From the IMG/VR virus record IMGVR_UViG_3300037247_000239, positions 1 to 37,326 of that record: a stretch of 37,326 bases of DNA. One strand, written 5' to 3'. The notes under the pieces were generated by a model, which saw only the letters and a list, made by a program, of their open reading frames with translations, did no database searches and was not told the DNA's origin. How positions within the stretch are numbered: the stretch's first letter is position 1; the number at the start of each line of letters is the position of its first letter. The position numbers were made by a program, and so were the translations under genes. Below, in pieces: positions 6,186 to 13,270 of the stretch. The DNA is from a virus.

Positions 6186-6205
6186 TCACCTCGCTTACTT
6201 ATGCA
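6186..6205 (-). repeat. Leader repeat, copy 4
   Basis: Leftward-strand reading TGCATAAGTAAGCGAGGTGA, between the leftward promoter and the first gene. It is the most diverged copy but keeps AGTAAG-GAGGTGA. Confidence 0.5.
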
Positions 6206-6208
6206 CCC

Positions 6209-6236
6209 ACAATACCACACCCTAATATATTGTCAA
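6209..6236 (-). promoter_or_regulatory. Leftward promoter of the accessory operon
   Basis: On the leftward strand TTGACA (6236-6231), a 16-base spacer, then TATTGT (6214-6209) as -10. The predicted start lies near 6202, about 20 bases before the first ATG. The -35 is embedded in the 8-mer CTTGACAA that recurs in three other promoters of the window. Confidence 0.6.
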
Positions 6237-6442
6237 GCATAATCGTATCCCGAAGAGTATTATTTATTGCAAGTTTATTGCAACAGATATTCACCTAGCA
6301 AACCATTTATATTAGTATATGGCATAGCTCGTGCTGGGTTATATGATAAACCATATATGAGTGTGTAGTTATCAGATATATGGGTGATATGACTCATAGA
6401 ACTTTAGTAATGTGTCTATTATACCTCAGACTATAGTTCAAA

Positions 6443-6459
6443 GGCGAACATAAGGCGAA
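6443..6459 (+). repeat. Paired GCGAA motif, copy 1
   Basis: GGCGAA at 6443-6448 and GGCGAA at 6454-6459, 11 bases apart start to start (about one helical turn). The same paired arrangement occurs at 6726-6742 and 35627-35643, suggesting a binding site for a dimeric regulator or replication protein. Confidence 0.55.
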
Positions 6460-6614
6460 TGTATGGTGATAATAGTCTATATGATACATATACATAGACT
6501 TAGTACCCTATCTTACATAATACCGCTTATCGGTACATATGACTAACACCTTTATTATCTTATTGATAACCTGTATGGGAGAACAAAAAGCGAACGACCC
6601 CCCTGGCCTGGCGC

Positions 6615-6655
6615 ATTGGTACCCCCCTACCTGGTATGGGTAATGAGGCTCCAAT
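6615..6655 (+). other. Two-tier inverted repeat
   Basis: ATTGGTACCC at 6615-6624 pairs in two blocks: TACCC with GGGTA at 6638-6642 and ATTGG with CCAAT at 6651-6655, leaving an eight-base bulge. No T tract follows, so it is not an ordinary terminator. It could be a leader structure or a protein site. Confidence 0.35.
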
Positions 6656-6725
6656 CCCAGACCACCAATATTTTCAAAACAGGGCTTCCTGTATGTAGTT
6701 GATTATACTTATGTTAATGGTAAAT

Positions 6726-6742
6726 AGCGAATACTAGGCGAA
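6726..6742 (+). repeat. Paired GCGAA motif, copy 2
   Basis: AGCGAA at 6726-6731 and GGCGAA at 6737-6742 with the same 11-base period as copy 1. It ends six bases before the -35 hexamer of the rightward promoter, a usual position for an activator or repressor site. Confidence 0.55.
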
Positions 6743-6748
6743 TATAAC

Positions 6749-6778
6749 TTGACAAGGACATACTCAATGTGTTAGGCT
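6749..6778 (+). promoter_or_regulatory. Rightward promoter of the virion operon
   Basis: TTGACA at 6749-6754, an 18-base spacer and TAGGCT at 6773-6778 as a weak -10. The weak -10 and the adjacent paired GCGAA site suggest activator dependence. It would drive the 6798-35827 rightward gene set. Confidence 0.5.
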
Positions 6779-6797
6779 TAAGTGTAAAGAGATTTTA

Positions 6798-6965
6798 ATG
6801 AATATCTGTCTCAAATGCGATATTAAATATGACCCTGGCACCTTAAGTATCTATGCCAGAAATACTTATCCTGTTACTTGTAAGCACTGTATCTTTAAAA
6901 AGATAGATACTGAGGCTTATAAAGGGATGACAGATGAAATCAGAAAGTTCTTGTATGAGTCTTAA
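6798..6965 (+). CDS. 55-aa zinc-ribbon-like protein, first rightward gene
   Basis: Frame from ATG 6798 to TAA 6965. CLKC at residues 4-7 and CKHC at residues 28-31 form a classical two-knuckle zinc ribbon; the rest is a helical tail (TDEIRKFLYES). It starts about 13 bases after the expected transcription start and has a weak AAAGAG ribosome binding site. Being first in the virion operon it could be a regulator, but that is inference. Confidence 0.6.
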   Translation: MNICLKCDIKYDPGTLSIYARNTYPVTCKHCIFKKIDTEAYKGMTDEIRKFLYES

Positions 6966-7048
6966 TTAACTTGCTTGTACCCTTGCCTAAGAGGCAACCT
7001 CCAGGGGCTTGCTGTATAACGGTAAAACGCCGACAGGAATGATAAAAT

Positions 7049-7381
7049 ATGGAGAATAAAACGGAAGTGGCTGGTCTTGGTACCGAAAAAGCTTACGGCC
7101 AGCACTTCCAATCAATTTTCTGTGCTGGTGTAAAGATAAGAAAAATCAGGACAGATTCAGATATATCAGTGTGTAGTGTGAACTGGCTGATTGACGAATA
7201 TATATTAGAGTTTGGAGAAACACCAGATATACTTCTGGTAAACAGCAAGGAACTGTCTGACGCAAAACAAATTGTACCAATGTTGGGATATGAACTAAGA
7301 ATCATATCAGTTCCACTATTTAAGACAGACTCATGGGCCATAGCAGGTTCTAAGGGTGTCTTTTGGAGTCCGGGGGCATAA
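7049..7381 (+). CDS. Unknown protein preceding the terminase genes
   Basis: 110 residues. An alternating hydrophobic pattern (PDILLVNSKELSDAKQIV, then ELRIISVPLF) suggests an alpha/beta fold. No catalytic motif seen. AGGA lies about 10 bases before ATG 7049. The leader 6966-7048 holds a perfect TTGCCT-AAG-AGGCAA hairpin (6983-6997). The gene overlaps or abuts the next one, indicating one operon. Confidence 0.55.
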   Translation: MENKTEVAGLGTEKAYGQHFQSIFCAGVKIRKIRTDSDISVCSVNWLIDEYILEFGETPDILLVNSKELSDAKQIVPMLGYELRIISVPLFKTDSWAIAGSKGVFWSPGA

Positions 7382-7382
7382 A

Positions 7383-7610
7383 GTGGCCACCGTGCCTAAA
7401 TATCAATATAAGCAATACTCACAAGGATTTACAATTGCAGTTAGCAATGAAGAACAAAAGTGGATTAGAAAGATAGAACGATACCCTTTGTGGTATCGCT
7501 ATGCGCCAGGGAACATTAAAGATAAAAGCTTAATCTTGTTTACTTATCAGATGTCTATGAGATATGAATGGTTGAAATCTTATAACAATACACTCATATA
7601 TGGAAATTAA
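7383..7610 (+). CDS. Unknown basic protein
   Basis: About 75 residues from GTG 7383 (other candidates are GTG 7356 and GTG 7392; 7383 is chosen because GGGGG lies six bases upstream and it follows the previous stop). Rich in Tyr, Lys and Trp (KYQYKQYSQGF, YPLWYRYAPG). The end overlaps the start of the small terminase candidate by 11 bases. No family recognised. Confidence 0.5.
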   Translation: MATVPKYQYKQYSQGFTIAVSNEEQKWIRKIERYPLWYRYAPGNIKDKSLILFTYQMSMRYEWLKSYNNTLIYGN

Positions 7611-8178
7611 GAAGACCAAGAACTTTAATCTGAAACCACTCCAGCCCGATATCCATAAAACCAACCGCTGGAACTTCAGGGGTAAGAATCTATCCAACCT
7701 GGAGCTGAAGAAACTGGCTTCTAACGGTGTTGCCGAGGTTGACTGGATGCCGGATAACCGGCTAAAGCTACCCAAGTTCCGCCAGAAGTGGCGAACTACT
7801 ACTATCAGGCAGCCCTCAATGTCAGCAGAAGACTTTGAGAAGCTGTTTGCCAAATTCCAATCTGAATATGACGACCTAGAAACCCCTAAGCCTAATATGT
7901 TTGACTGGTTCGCTTACGCCCATCCTGAAATTATGCTGAAGGAGCTATTGAGAAATATCTTAATGACCAAGCGTGGAAGCGATGCCGATAAAGCTTCTCG
8001 TACCATATTGGAATTTGGCAAGCAGAAACCCAAGACAGTCACAGAATTCGGTGAATCGGCTGAGCCTTTTACCAATATGTCTCCCACCGAGATACTTGAC
8101 GTAGCACTGGAGATGTGCGGCCTTAAAAATAAGTTCAGGCAATTCCTTGAGTCAAACCCAGAATCTACAATTAACTAA
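7600..8178 (+). CDS. Putative terminase small subunit
   Basis: 192 residues. Called from its position directly upstream of and overlapping the large terminase gene by 32 bases, its size, and a helical middle ending in RTILEFGKQKPK, a segment typical of phage small terminases that recognise the packaging site and load the large subunit. The N-terminal 60 residues are basic with an NxxELKKLASNG helix that could bind DNA. No sequence signature is decisive. Confidence 0.6.
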   Translation: MEIKKTKNFNLKPLQPDIHKTNRWNFRGKNLSNLELKKLASNGVAEVDWMPDNRLKLPKFRQKWRTTTIRQPSMSAEDFEKLFAKFQSEYDDLETPKPNMFDWFAYAHPEIMLKELLRNILMTKRGSDADKASRTILEFGKQKPKTVTEFGESAEPFTNMSPTEILDVALEMCGLKNKFRQFLESNPESTIN

Positions 8179-9868
8179 GCTGTCCCAAGTTCTTAATCTA
8201 AAATACTGGGAGAAACACCCGGAGAAGTATGCCAAGGATTGCCTAACCATTCAGCCCAAGGTAGGCAAAAAGAAACGGCTGGATATGATGTGGCACCAGC
8301 TTAAGCTCCAAAAGGCTATCAATGAGCAGCGCGCAGCCGGAAAGCCAGTCCGTATCAGGGTGCTCAAGCCCAGGCAAACTTTCATTTCTACCGCTTCTAC
8401 CGCCAACATCTTCCATGCGGATAGATTCTACCGTGGCACCGCAATGGTGGTTTCAATGGACCTGGACTCCTCCGAACACATCTTCTCCATGATTCAGCGT
8501 TATCACTACTATCTGCCAGCAGAAGAGAAAAAGGTGCTCAGGACAGTAGCTTCCAACCGTAAAGAGCTTAAGTTCCAAGAGCCACATGGCGGGCGGATAG
8601 TAATTGAAACCGCCGGTAAAAGTTCCGCTGGACACTCTTTTACTATCAGGCACTTGTTGCTGTCAGAGGTATCACGCTGGCCGGATGGCTGCGACGACAC
8701 AATTATCGGCCTTATGAATGCGGTTCCAGAAGAACCTGAGACAATGATTATCGTAGAGTCAGTTGCCAACGGGATGCAAGGCTGGTTTTACGATGAGTGG
8801 CATCGTAAAGACAATGACTGGTTGAATGTTTTTATGCCCTGGTTTGAACACTTGGAGTACAAGCGAGAGCTTCCGCTGTCAGATAGAAACATCTACGAAG
8901 CTCAATTAGAGCCATACGAGCGGCGCCTGATTGCTGATTTTAACCTCTCCTTGGAACAAATTGAATGGCGACGGTGGGCGATACGAAACAAGTGTAAAGG
9001 TGATGATGAAAAGTTCAGAGAGCAGTATCCTGCCACCGCCCGCGAGGCGTTTCTGGCGTCAGGTAATACCTTCTTCCATATTCCAACGCTGGAAGCAATT
9101 AATACCAGCCAGCCGCTCCAATGTGACTTACGAGTGTTTGAAGGACTCAGCGGGCAGAAAGAGACTAGACCAGTACCTAATCCTCGTGGACTTCTCTCAG
9201 TCTGGAAGCGGCCCCAAAAAGGACGTCAATATGTTATCGGAGCAGACGTTGCTGAAGGTATTGAGATAGACGGAGCACCAGCAGATGACAGACATGATTA
9301 CTCTTGTGCCGATGTTCTCGATAGGGGAACGGGAGAGGTTGTTGCTACGCTACACGCAAGGATTACTCCTGATGAATTCGGGCGGCAACTTAACTTACTC
9401 GCTAGGTTTTACAATCAAGCCTTTGTCGGGGTGGAGAACAACGGTGGATACGGTGGACACACATTAACCACAATGGAAAATGAGGGCTACTCCCCTGCCC
9501 TGCTATATCGTGACCAACAACTACGTAAGCTAGGCTGGACTACCACCAAGGCTAACCGTAAGAGCCTGATGAGCAACCTGGATATGTCCATCCGCTCAAG
9601 AGAAGTCCTGATTAACAGCGATGAAACCATTAATGAGCTTAAGGCTTTTGTCACCAAGCCTGATGGCCGTATAGAGGCCGGGAGTGGCCGCAAGGATGAT
9701 AGAGTCTTTTCCCTAGCCATAGCCAATAAGATGCTGGAAGTGGCGCCGCCCATCCTGAGTGATAAGCACAAAGATGCTACCTTGACTCTGCCAACAGTTA
9801 AATATCATCCTTTCAGGTCTATTCGGCCAGTTCCGCAAGTAAAGAAACCAGCAGTTATATTTAGATAA
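8147..9868 (+). CDS. terL: Terminase large subunit
   Basis: 573 residues, the DNA-packaging motor and nuclease. ATPase part: KPRQTFIST at residues 74-82 (Walker A region, without the usual glycine), HLLLSEVSRW near 169-178 (Walker B with Glu174) and ESVANG at 204-209 (coupling motif). Nuclease part: GADVAEG (Asp367), VENNG (Glu430) and KDDRV (Asp516/Asp517), the RNase H-like triad. The start is TTG 8147 inside the end of the small subunit gene with AGG seven bases upstream. Confidence 0.93.
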   Translation: MSQTQNLQLTKLSQVLNLKYWEKHPEKYAKDCLTIQPKVGKKKRLDMMWHQLKLQKAINEQRAAGKPVRIRVLKPRQTFISTASTANIFHADRFYRGTAMVVSMDLDSSEHIFSMIQRYHYYLPAEEKKVLRTVASNRKELKFQEPHGGRIVIETAGKSSAGHSFTIRHLLLSEVSRWPDGCDDTIIGLMNAVPEEPETMIIVESVANGMQGWFYDEWHRKDNDWLNVFMPWFEHLEYKRELPLSDRNIYEAQLEPYERRLIADFNLSLEQIEWRRWAIRNKCKGDDEKFREQYPATAREAFLASGNTFFHIPTLEAINTSQPLQCDLRVFEGLSGQKETRPVPNPRGLLSVWKRPQKGRQYVIGADVAEGIEIDGAPADDRHDYSCADVLDRGTGEVVATLHARITPDEFGRQLNLLARFYNQAFVGVENNGGYGGHTLTTMENEGYSPALLYRDQQLRKLGWTTTKANRKSLMSNLDMSIRSREVLINSDETINELKAFVTKPDGRIEAGSGRKDDRVFSLAIANKMLEVAPPILSDKHKDATLTLPTVKYHPFRSIRPVPQVKKPAVIFR

Positions 9869-9884
9869 TAATTGAGATAATACC

Positions 9885-12083
9885 ATCCCTCTCCCCAAGG
9901 CCAAACAATTAGTCCTTTCAACTGAGGCCGCTAACCGGCTGGAGTTTACCATAGAGAATGATTTCTCTAAGGATAGCGCCGACCTATTAGAACGCAATAA
10001 CCGCATGAAGCGGTATTCCGGGCTGGCCCGCGCAGCGTCAGACACTCATGGAATACCCCAGGAGGAAAGGTCTAACTTCTCCATCCCGCTAATCCTATGG
10101 CAGCTACTGGCCAAGTTGGCTAAAGAACTGGATGTTCTACTGGGTGAAGAGTCTGAAATATCCGTCACCCCGATTGGGGAGAGTGATGTCGAACGCGCCA
10201 AGAAAGTAAAGAAATGGATGAACTGGCGTATTAAGGTTTCCCTCAAGCTGTTCAAGAAACTCTATCCCTACCTGTTACAGAAAAGTATCATGGGAACCTC
10301 GATTGGCTTTGTTCCCTGGGTAACTCGCAAGCGGCAGGTTAAGAAGTTTGTATCAGAAGAAGTAAATGATTTCAGGGAAGAACTGGTTGACGGCTTACCA
10401 GCCCAGGTACCTTTTACCCGAACAGAAGTACAAGAGGTAATCGAAGAAGTCATAGACTACGACGGGCCTGACTTGGTGGTCGAAGACCTGGAAGATTGGG
10501 TCGTTCCGACAACCGCCAAAGATATTGATAATGCCGACCACTTCATTCGTATTGTCCGGTTGGACATTGATGAAATACTTGATATGTCCGACAGCGGCAA
10601 GTTGGATTCTGACTTAATAAAAGAGAACATAGATAATCTGCGTAGAATCTCCGAGCATACCTTTCAGGCCACCGAAGTAAATAGTGATGTCTTCAAGGAA
10701 AAGAAAGAGCAACAGGGTGTGCCGGAAGTCCCGCAAGGCCGAGAAACTAGAGTTACCTTCTACAACTGGTTTGGGAAGTTCCGTATAGACGAAAAAGGCA
10801 CCAACGACCTAGAACGCAGTCAGGATGTTGTAGCTTTCTACCAGCCTGAGTTGAAGAAAGTCTTGGGCGTAAGTCTTTTGGTTGAGTCTTTTCCTGATGG
10901 CAGACGGCCCTTTATCAAGTCGGACGCCATTATGAATGTCAACCAGTTCTGGGGTTCCGGTCTGTGTGAGTTACTGGAGCCAATCAGTACCGAGATGGAT
11001 GCTTTACATACCCTGGCTGTAAGCGCCGCCGAAGGCGCGGTTGGCACGGTGGTTTTCGCCTCTCCCACCGCCGGCATTAACTGGGACAAGATAAGAATAG
11101 AACCAAATACCGTTATCTTTACCCCTAACCCGCAAGACATCAAGGTTGTTCCCTTGGGCCAGATTAACATGGGGCCTTACATAACCTTGATGCAGGAGCT
11201 GACTTCCTTTGCGGAGAGGTTGACCGCCCTGAATGACCCGCAGCTTGGAAGACAGTTATCCCAACCCAATGCGCCCAGGACCCTGGGTCAACAACAGCTA
11301 CTTCAGGCTGAGTCCAACGTAAGACTCTTACTGGATATTAGACTGGAAAGAGAGAATCTACGAGAACTGCTGAAGCGTATCTGGGAACTGGATAAGCGTT
11401 TCCTGGAGAAACCGGTATTCTTCCGGGTTACCGAGGAAGACCCTAGCGACACAATGACCGATGAAGATATGCAAGGGTCTTACGACTTTGATATTGGGCC
11501 GATTACCGCTCTCAGTAACCGCCAGCAGAAGACTCAAGAGCTATTACAGATGTTGGCCTTATCGGGTCAAGTAGGCATCCCGCAAGTAACAATGGCACTA
11601 TTCAAGCGGGCAGTTGAAAAGGCTGGTTTCCCCGATGTAGCCGCCTTAATACCAGATGCTAGTGAGCAAAAGCCTGGCATGTCGCCTCAAGAAGAAAATA
11701 CTCTCATGCTTCAGGGTAAGGATGTTGACCCCAGCCCGCTTGATAACCATACCAAACATATACCTGTTCACCAAGCGCAAGCTGACCGCTTGGTAGAATT
11801 TGAAAAGAAGCAGCCAGGTATATTAGCCCAAGCTGGTAAGCAAAATGTGGTTGCTAATATCCTCTCTCACATAGCTGAGCATACCGCAGCAATCAAGCGT
11901 GGTGGCTTAGGCGCGGGCGGTCTTACCCCACAAGTACAACAACAGCCTCAACAAGCTCAGTTAGGTCAAGGACAGCAACTAGGCGGTGCCCTAGGACAAC
12001 AGCAACCCGGCCAGCAATCTCCGGGTGACCCTGCTTCGCAGTTGTCAGGCTTACTGAATACTGGAGGAGCTAATTTAGGGTAA
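9885..12083 (+). CDS. Portal protein
   Basis: About 733 residues. Forms the dodecameric ring at the capsid vertex through which DNA passes and to which terminase and tail attach. The call rests on position after terL, size, the helical N-terminus, the ELLEPISTEMDALHTLA region and a Pro/Gln-rich C-terminal tail (from about 640) of repeated Gln. The first ATG is at 10005, but the same frame is open from 9876 and encodes protein-like sequence running into the ATG (LLERNNR-MKRYSG); no ATG/GTG/TTG occurs there. ATC at 9885 (then CCT) is the best-placed start candidate. Confidence 0.82.
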   Translation: MPLPKAKQLVLSTEAANRLEFTIENDFSKDSADLLERNNRMKRYSGLARAASDTHGIPQEERSNFSIPLILWQLLAKLAKELDVLLGEESEISVTPIGESDVERAKKVKKWMNWRIKVSLKLFKKLYPYLLQKSIMGTSIGFVPWVTRKRQVKKFVSEEVNDFREELVDGLPAQVPFTRTEVQEVIEEVIDYDGPDLVVEDLEDWVVPTTAKDIDNADHFIRIVRLDIDEILDMSDSGKLDSDLIKENIDNLRRISEHTFQATEVNSDVFKEKKEQQGVPEVPQGRETRVTFYNWFGKFRIDEKGTNDLERSQDVVAFYQPELKKVLGVSLLVESFPDGRRPFIKSDAIMNVNQFWGSGLCELLEPISTEMDALHTLAVSAAEGAVGTVVFASPTAGINWDKIRIEPNTVIFTPNPQDIKVVPLGQINMGPYITLMQELTSFAERLTALNDPQLGRQLSQPNAPRTLGQQQLLQAESNVRLLLDIRLERENLRELLKRIWELDKRFLEKPVFFRVTEEDPSDTMTDEDMQGSYDFDIGPITALSNRQQKTQELLQMLALSGQVGIPQVTMALFKRAVEKAGFPDVAALIPDASEQKPGMSPQEENTLMLQGKDVDPSPLDNHTKHIPVHQAQADRLVEFEKKQPGILAQAGKQNVVANILSHIAEHTAAIKRGGLGAGGLTPQVQQQPQQAQLGQGQQLGGALGQQQPGQQSPGDPASQLSGLLNTGGANLG

Positions 12084-12232
12084 TGGCTATTAATACTACA
12101 ATTAGATTTCCCTCCTTTTGTTATGATGGGCCTTGGAAAGACCTACCAAAAACTATCAGGCAGATTGCCGAAAAAGCTATCCAAGAATACGAAAAGAAAT
12201 ACCAAGAAGAATATAAGAAACAGTATGGCTAG
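12083..12232 (+). CDS. 49-aa coiled-coil peptide
   Basis: ATG 12083 overlaps the portal stop codon (TAATG), so it is translationally coupled. The product has an N-terminal aromatic part (IRFPSFCYDGPW) and a C-terminal charged helix of Glu, Lys and Tyr. No family recognised. Confidence 0.6.
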   Translation: MAINTTIRFPSFCYDGPWKDLPKTIRQIAEKAIQEYEKKYQEEYKKQYG

Positions 12233-12494
12233 GGTGCTATCTGAAGCCCAAGTAGAAGAGTTGCTATCCAACCCTGCTTGGAAAGAACTAATAGAACGAG
12301 TAAAGAAACTACGCGATGATAGTGAGTATGCTCAAATGACGAGTCCTGACCCATTTACCCATGGCAAGGGTGTAGGTTATCGTCAGGTATGTAATTTAGT
12401 TATATCCCTGCCGGAGATTCTCAGGAAAGAGATACTAGGTGAATCCACCGGGTATCAGGCTCTCAGGGATAAAGTGTTACCGTTTAAGAAATGA
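12225..12494 (+). CDS. Small acidic-helical protein
   Basis: 89 residues from ATG 12225, which overlaps the end of the 49-aa gene; an upstream ATG at 12123 would give a Lys-rich extension that merely mirrors that gene in another frame. The middle contains YAQMTSPDPFTHGKGVGYRQ and the ends are helical. Small proteins of this type, lying between portal and scaffold, occur in many phages; function unknown. Confidence 0.6.
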   Translation: MARVLSEAQVEELLSNPAWKELIERVKKLRDDSEYAQMTSPDPFTHGKGVGYRQVCNLVISLPEILRKEILGESTGYQALRDKVLPFKK

Positions 12495-12613
12495 GTTTAC
12501 AAACCAGAAGTAAATTCCCCGATTTCATAGGAGTCAGCTTGGCTAAACATAAGAAGTTCCCAGCAGGTTTTAAGAAACCTAAGCCTAAGCTTAAGAAACG
12601 TAAGAAGAAGTAA
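12491..12613 (+). CDS. 40-aa very basic peptide
   Basis: ATGA overlap with the previous stop. The C-terminal half is almost all Lys, Phe and Pro (KPKPKLKKRKKK), so it probably binds nucleic acid. A TTG at 12540 with AGGAG in front is an alternative start that would leave only the basic tail. Possibly packaged or DNA-associated; inference only. Confidence 0.5.
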   Translation: MSLQTRSKFPDFIGVSLAKHKKFPAGFKKPKPKLKKRKKK

Positions 12614-12614
12614 C

Positions 12615-12887
12615 ATGGCACAACAAAAAGCTCGACGCAAACAGTTGCAGCGTCTGAATAAGCCCAAGAAGCCAGTAGTATTGCTGAAAGGCAATAAAAA
12701 GAAACCAAAAGTAGTTATTGGCCCTCGTGCTGGTATCCCGCCTGGACTAGCAGAGGCGGCACGTAAGGCCAAGGCTAAAAAGAAATTACCTCGGCCTAAG
12801 AACCCGGCACCACCTTTCCCTAATGAACAGGGAGAGTTTGATGCTGCTAGCAAGGTAGGGGTATCTGAGCGGAGCACATTGGAGTAA
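12615..12887 (+). CDS. Lys/Arg-rich basic protein
   Basis: 90 residues, very basic over the first 65 with Lys-Pro and Ala-Lys runs (NKKKPKVVIGPRAGIP, RKAKAKKKLPRPKNP), then a short neutral tail. Histone H1-like composition suggests nucleic-acid binding, perhaps as a minor virion or DNA-condensing protein. It follows another basic peptide with only one base between, so the two may act together. Confidence 0.55.
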   Translation: MAQQKARRKQLQRLNKPKKPVVLLKGNKKKPKVVIGPRAGIPPGLAEAARKAKAKKKLPRPKNPAPPFPNEQGEFDAASKVGVSERSTLE

Positions 12888-12889
12888 AT

Positions 12890-13207
12890 ATGGCCTGTCC
12901 TTATGCTGGTAAAACTGGAATGACAAACGGGGTACCAAATCATATCCTATGTAATAAGTGGCATTTCAGGCATGGTTTTATGCTTTGGCAATCAATGTGT
13001 ATTAAGAAACTATTAAACCCGGCATCATTCAGATATGACTGGTTATATAATAAACGCCGAGATACTATTATTTTAATGATAGGGGCATATCTAAAAACAC
13101 TGGAAACTTTTGTAATAGGATTTGTACTCTTACTTCCTTTTACCATTATTGGCGAAGGATGTATATTAAGTTTCAGTAACCTAAGATTCGACCGTAGATT
13201 ATTGTAG
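12890..13207 (+). CDS. Hypothetical membrane protein
   Basis: 105 residues. The N-terminal half has Cys, His and Trp (MACPYAGKTG, CNKWHFRHGF); the C-terminal half has a hydrophobic segment of about 20 residues (FVIGFVLLLPFTIIG). Probably a single- or double-pass membrane protein. The position before the scaffold is unusual for a membrane protein. No family recognised. Confidence 0.5.
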   Translation: MACPYAGKTGMTNGVPNHILCNKWHFRHGFMLWQSMCIKKLLNPASFRYDWLYNKRRDTIILMIGAYLKTLETFVIGFVLLLPFTIIGEGCILSFSNLRFDRRLL

Positions 13208-13270
13208 ATTTCTCAAATTCGCTGAACGCTAACAGCGTCATCAAAATGCGTGAAATAGGAGAAATAAATA

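Larger units (their letters stand above)
6240..6797. other. Divergent AT-rich control region
   Basis: 558 bases between the two opposing operons, with no convincing long gene. It holds repeated ATATATG-type runs at 6310-6395, two paired GCGAA motifs, a lone AGCGAA at 6589-6594, a two-tier hairpin at 6615-6655 and the rightward promoter. A 27-codon hydrophobic frame (6463-6546) follows the first paired motif but is weak. The layout suits an operator or origin region. Confidence 0.55.

Noticed and set aside
6463-6546. 27-codon hydrophobic frame in the control region
   Set aside because: Placed after a paired motif, but AT-rich sequence easily gives such frames and start evidence is weak.
12123-12224. 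N-terminal Lys-rich extension of the 12225-12494 gene
   Set aside because: It is the shifted-frame image of the 49-aa gene at 12083, which has a TAATG start coupling.
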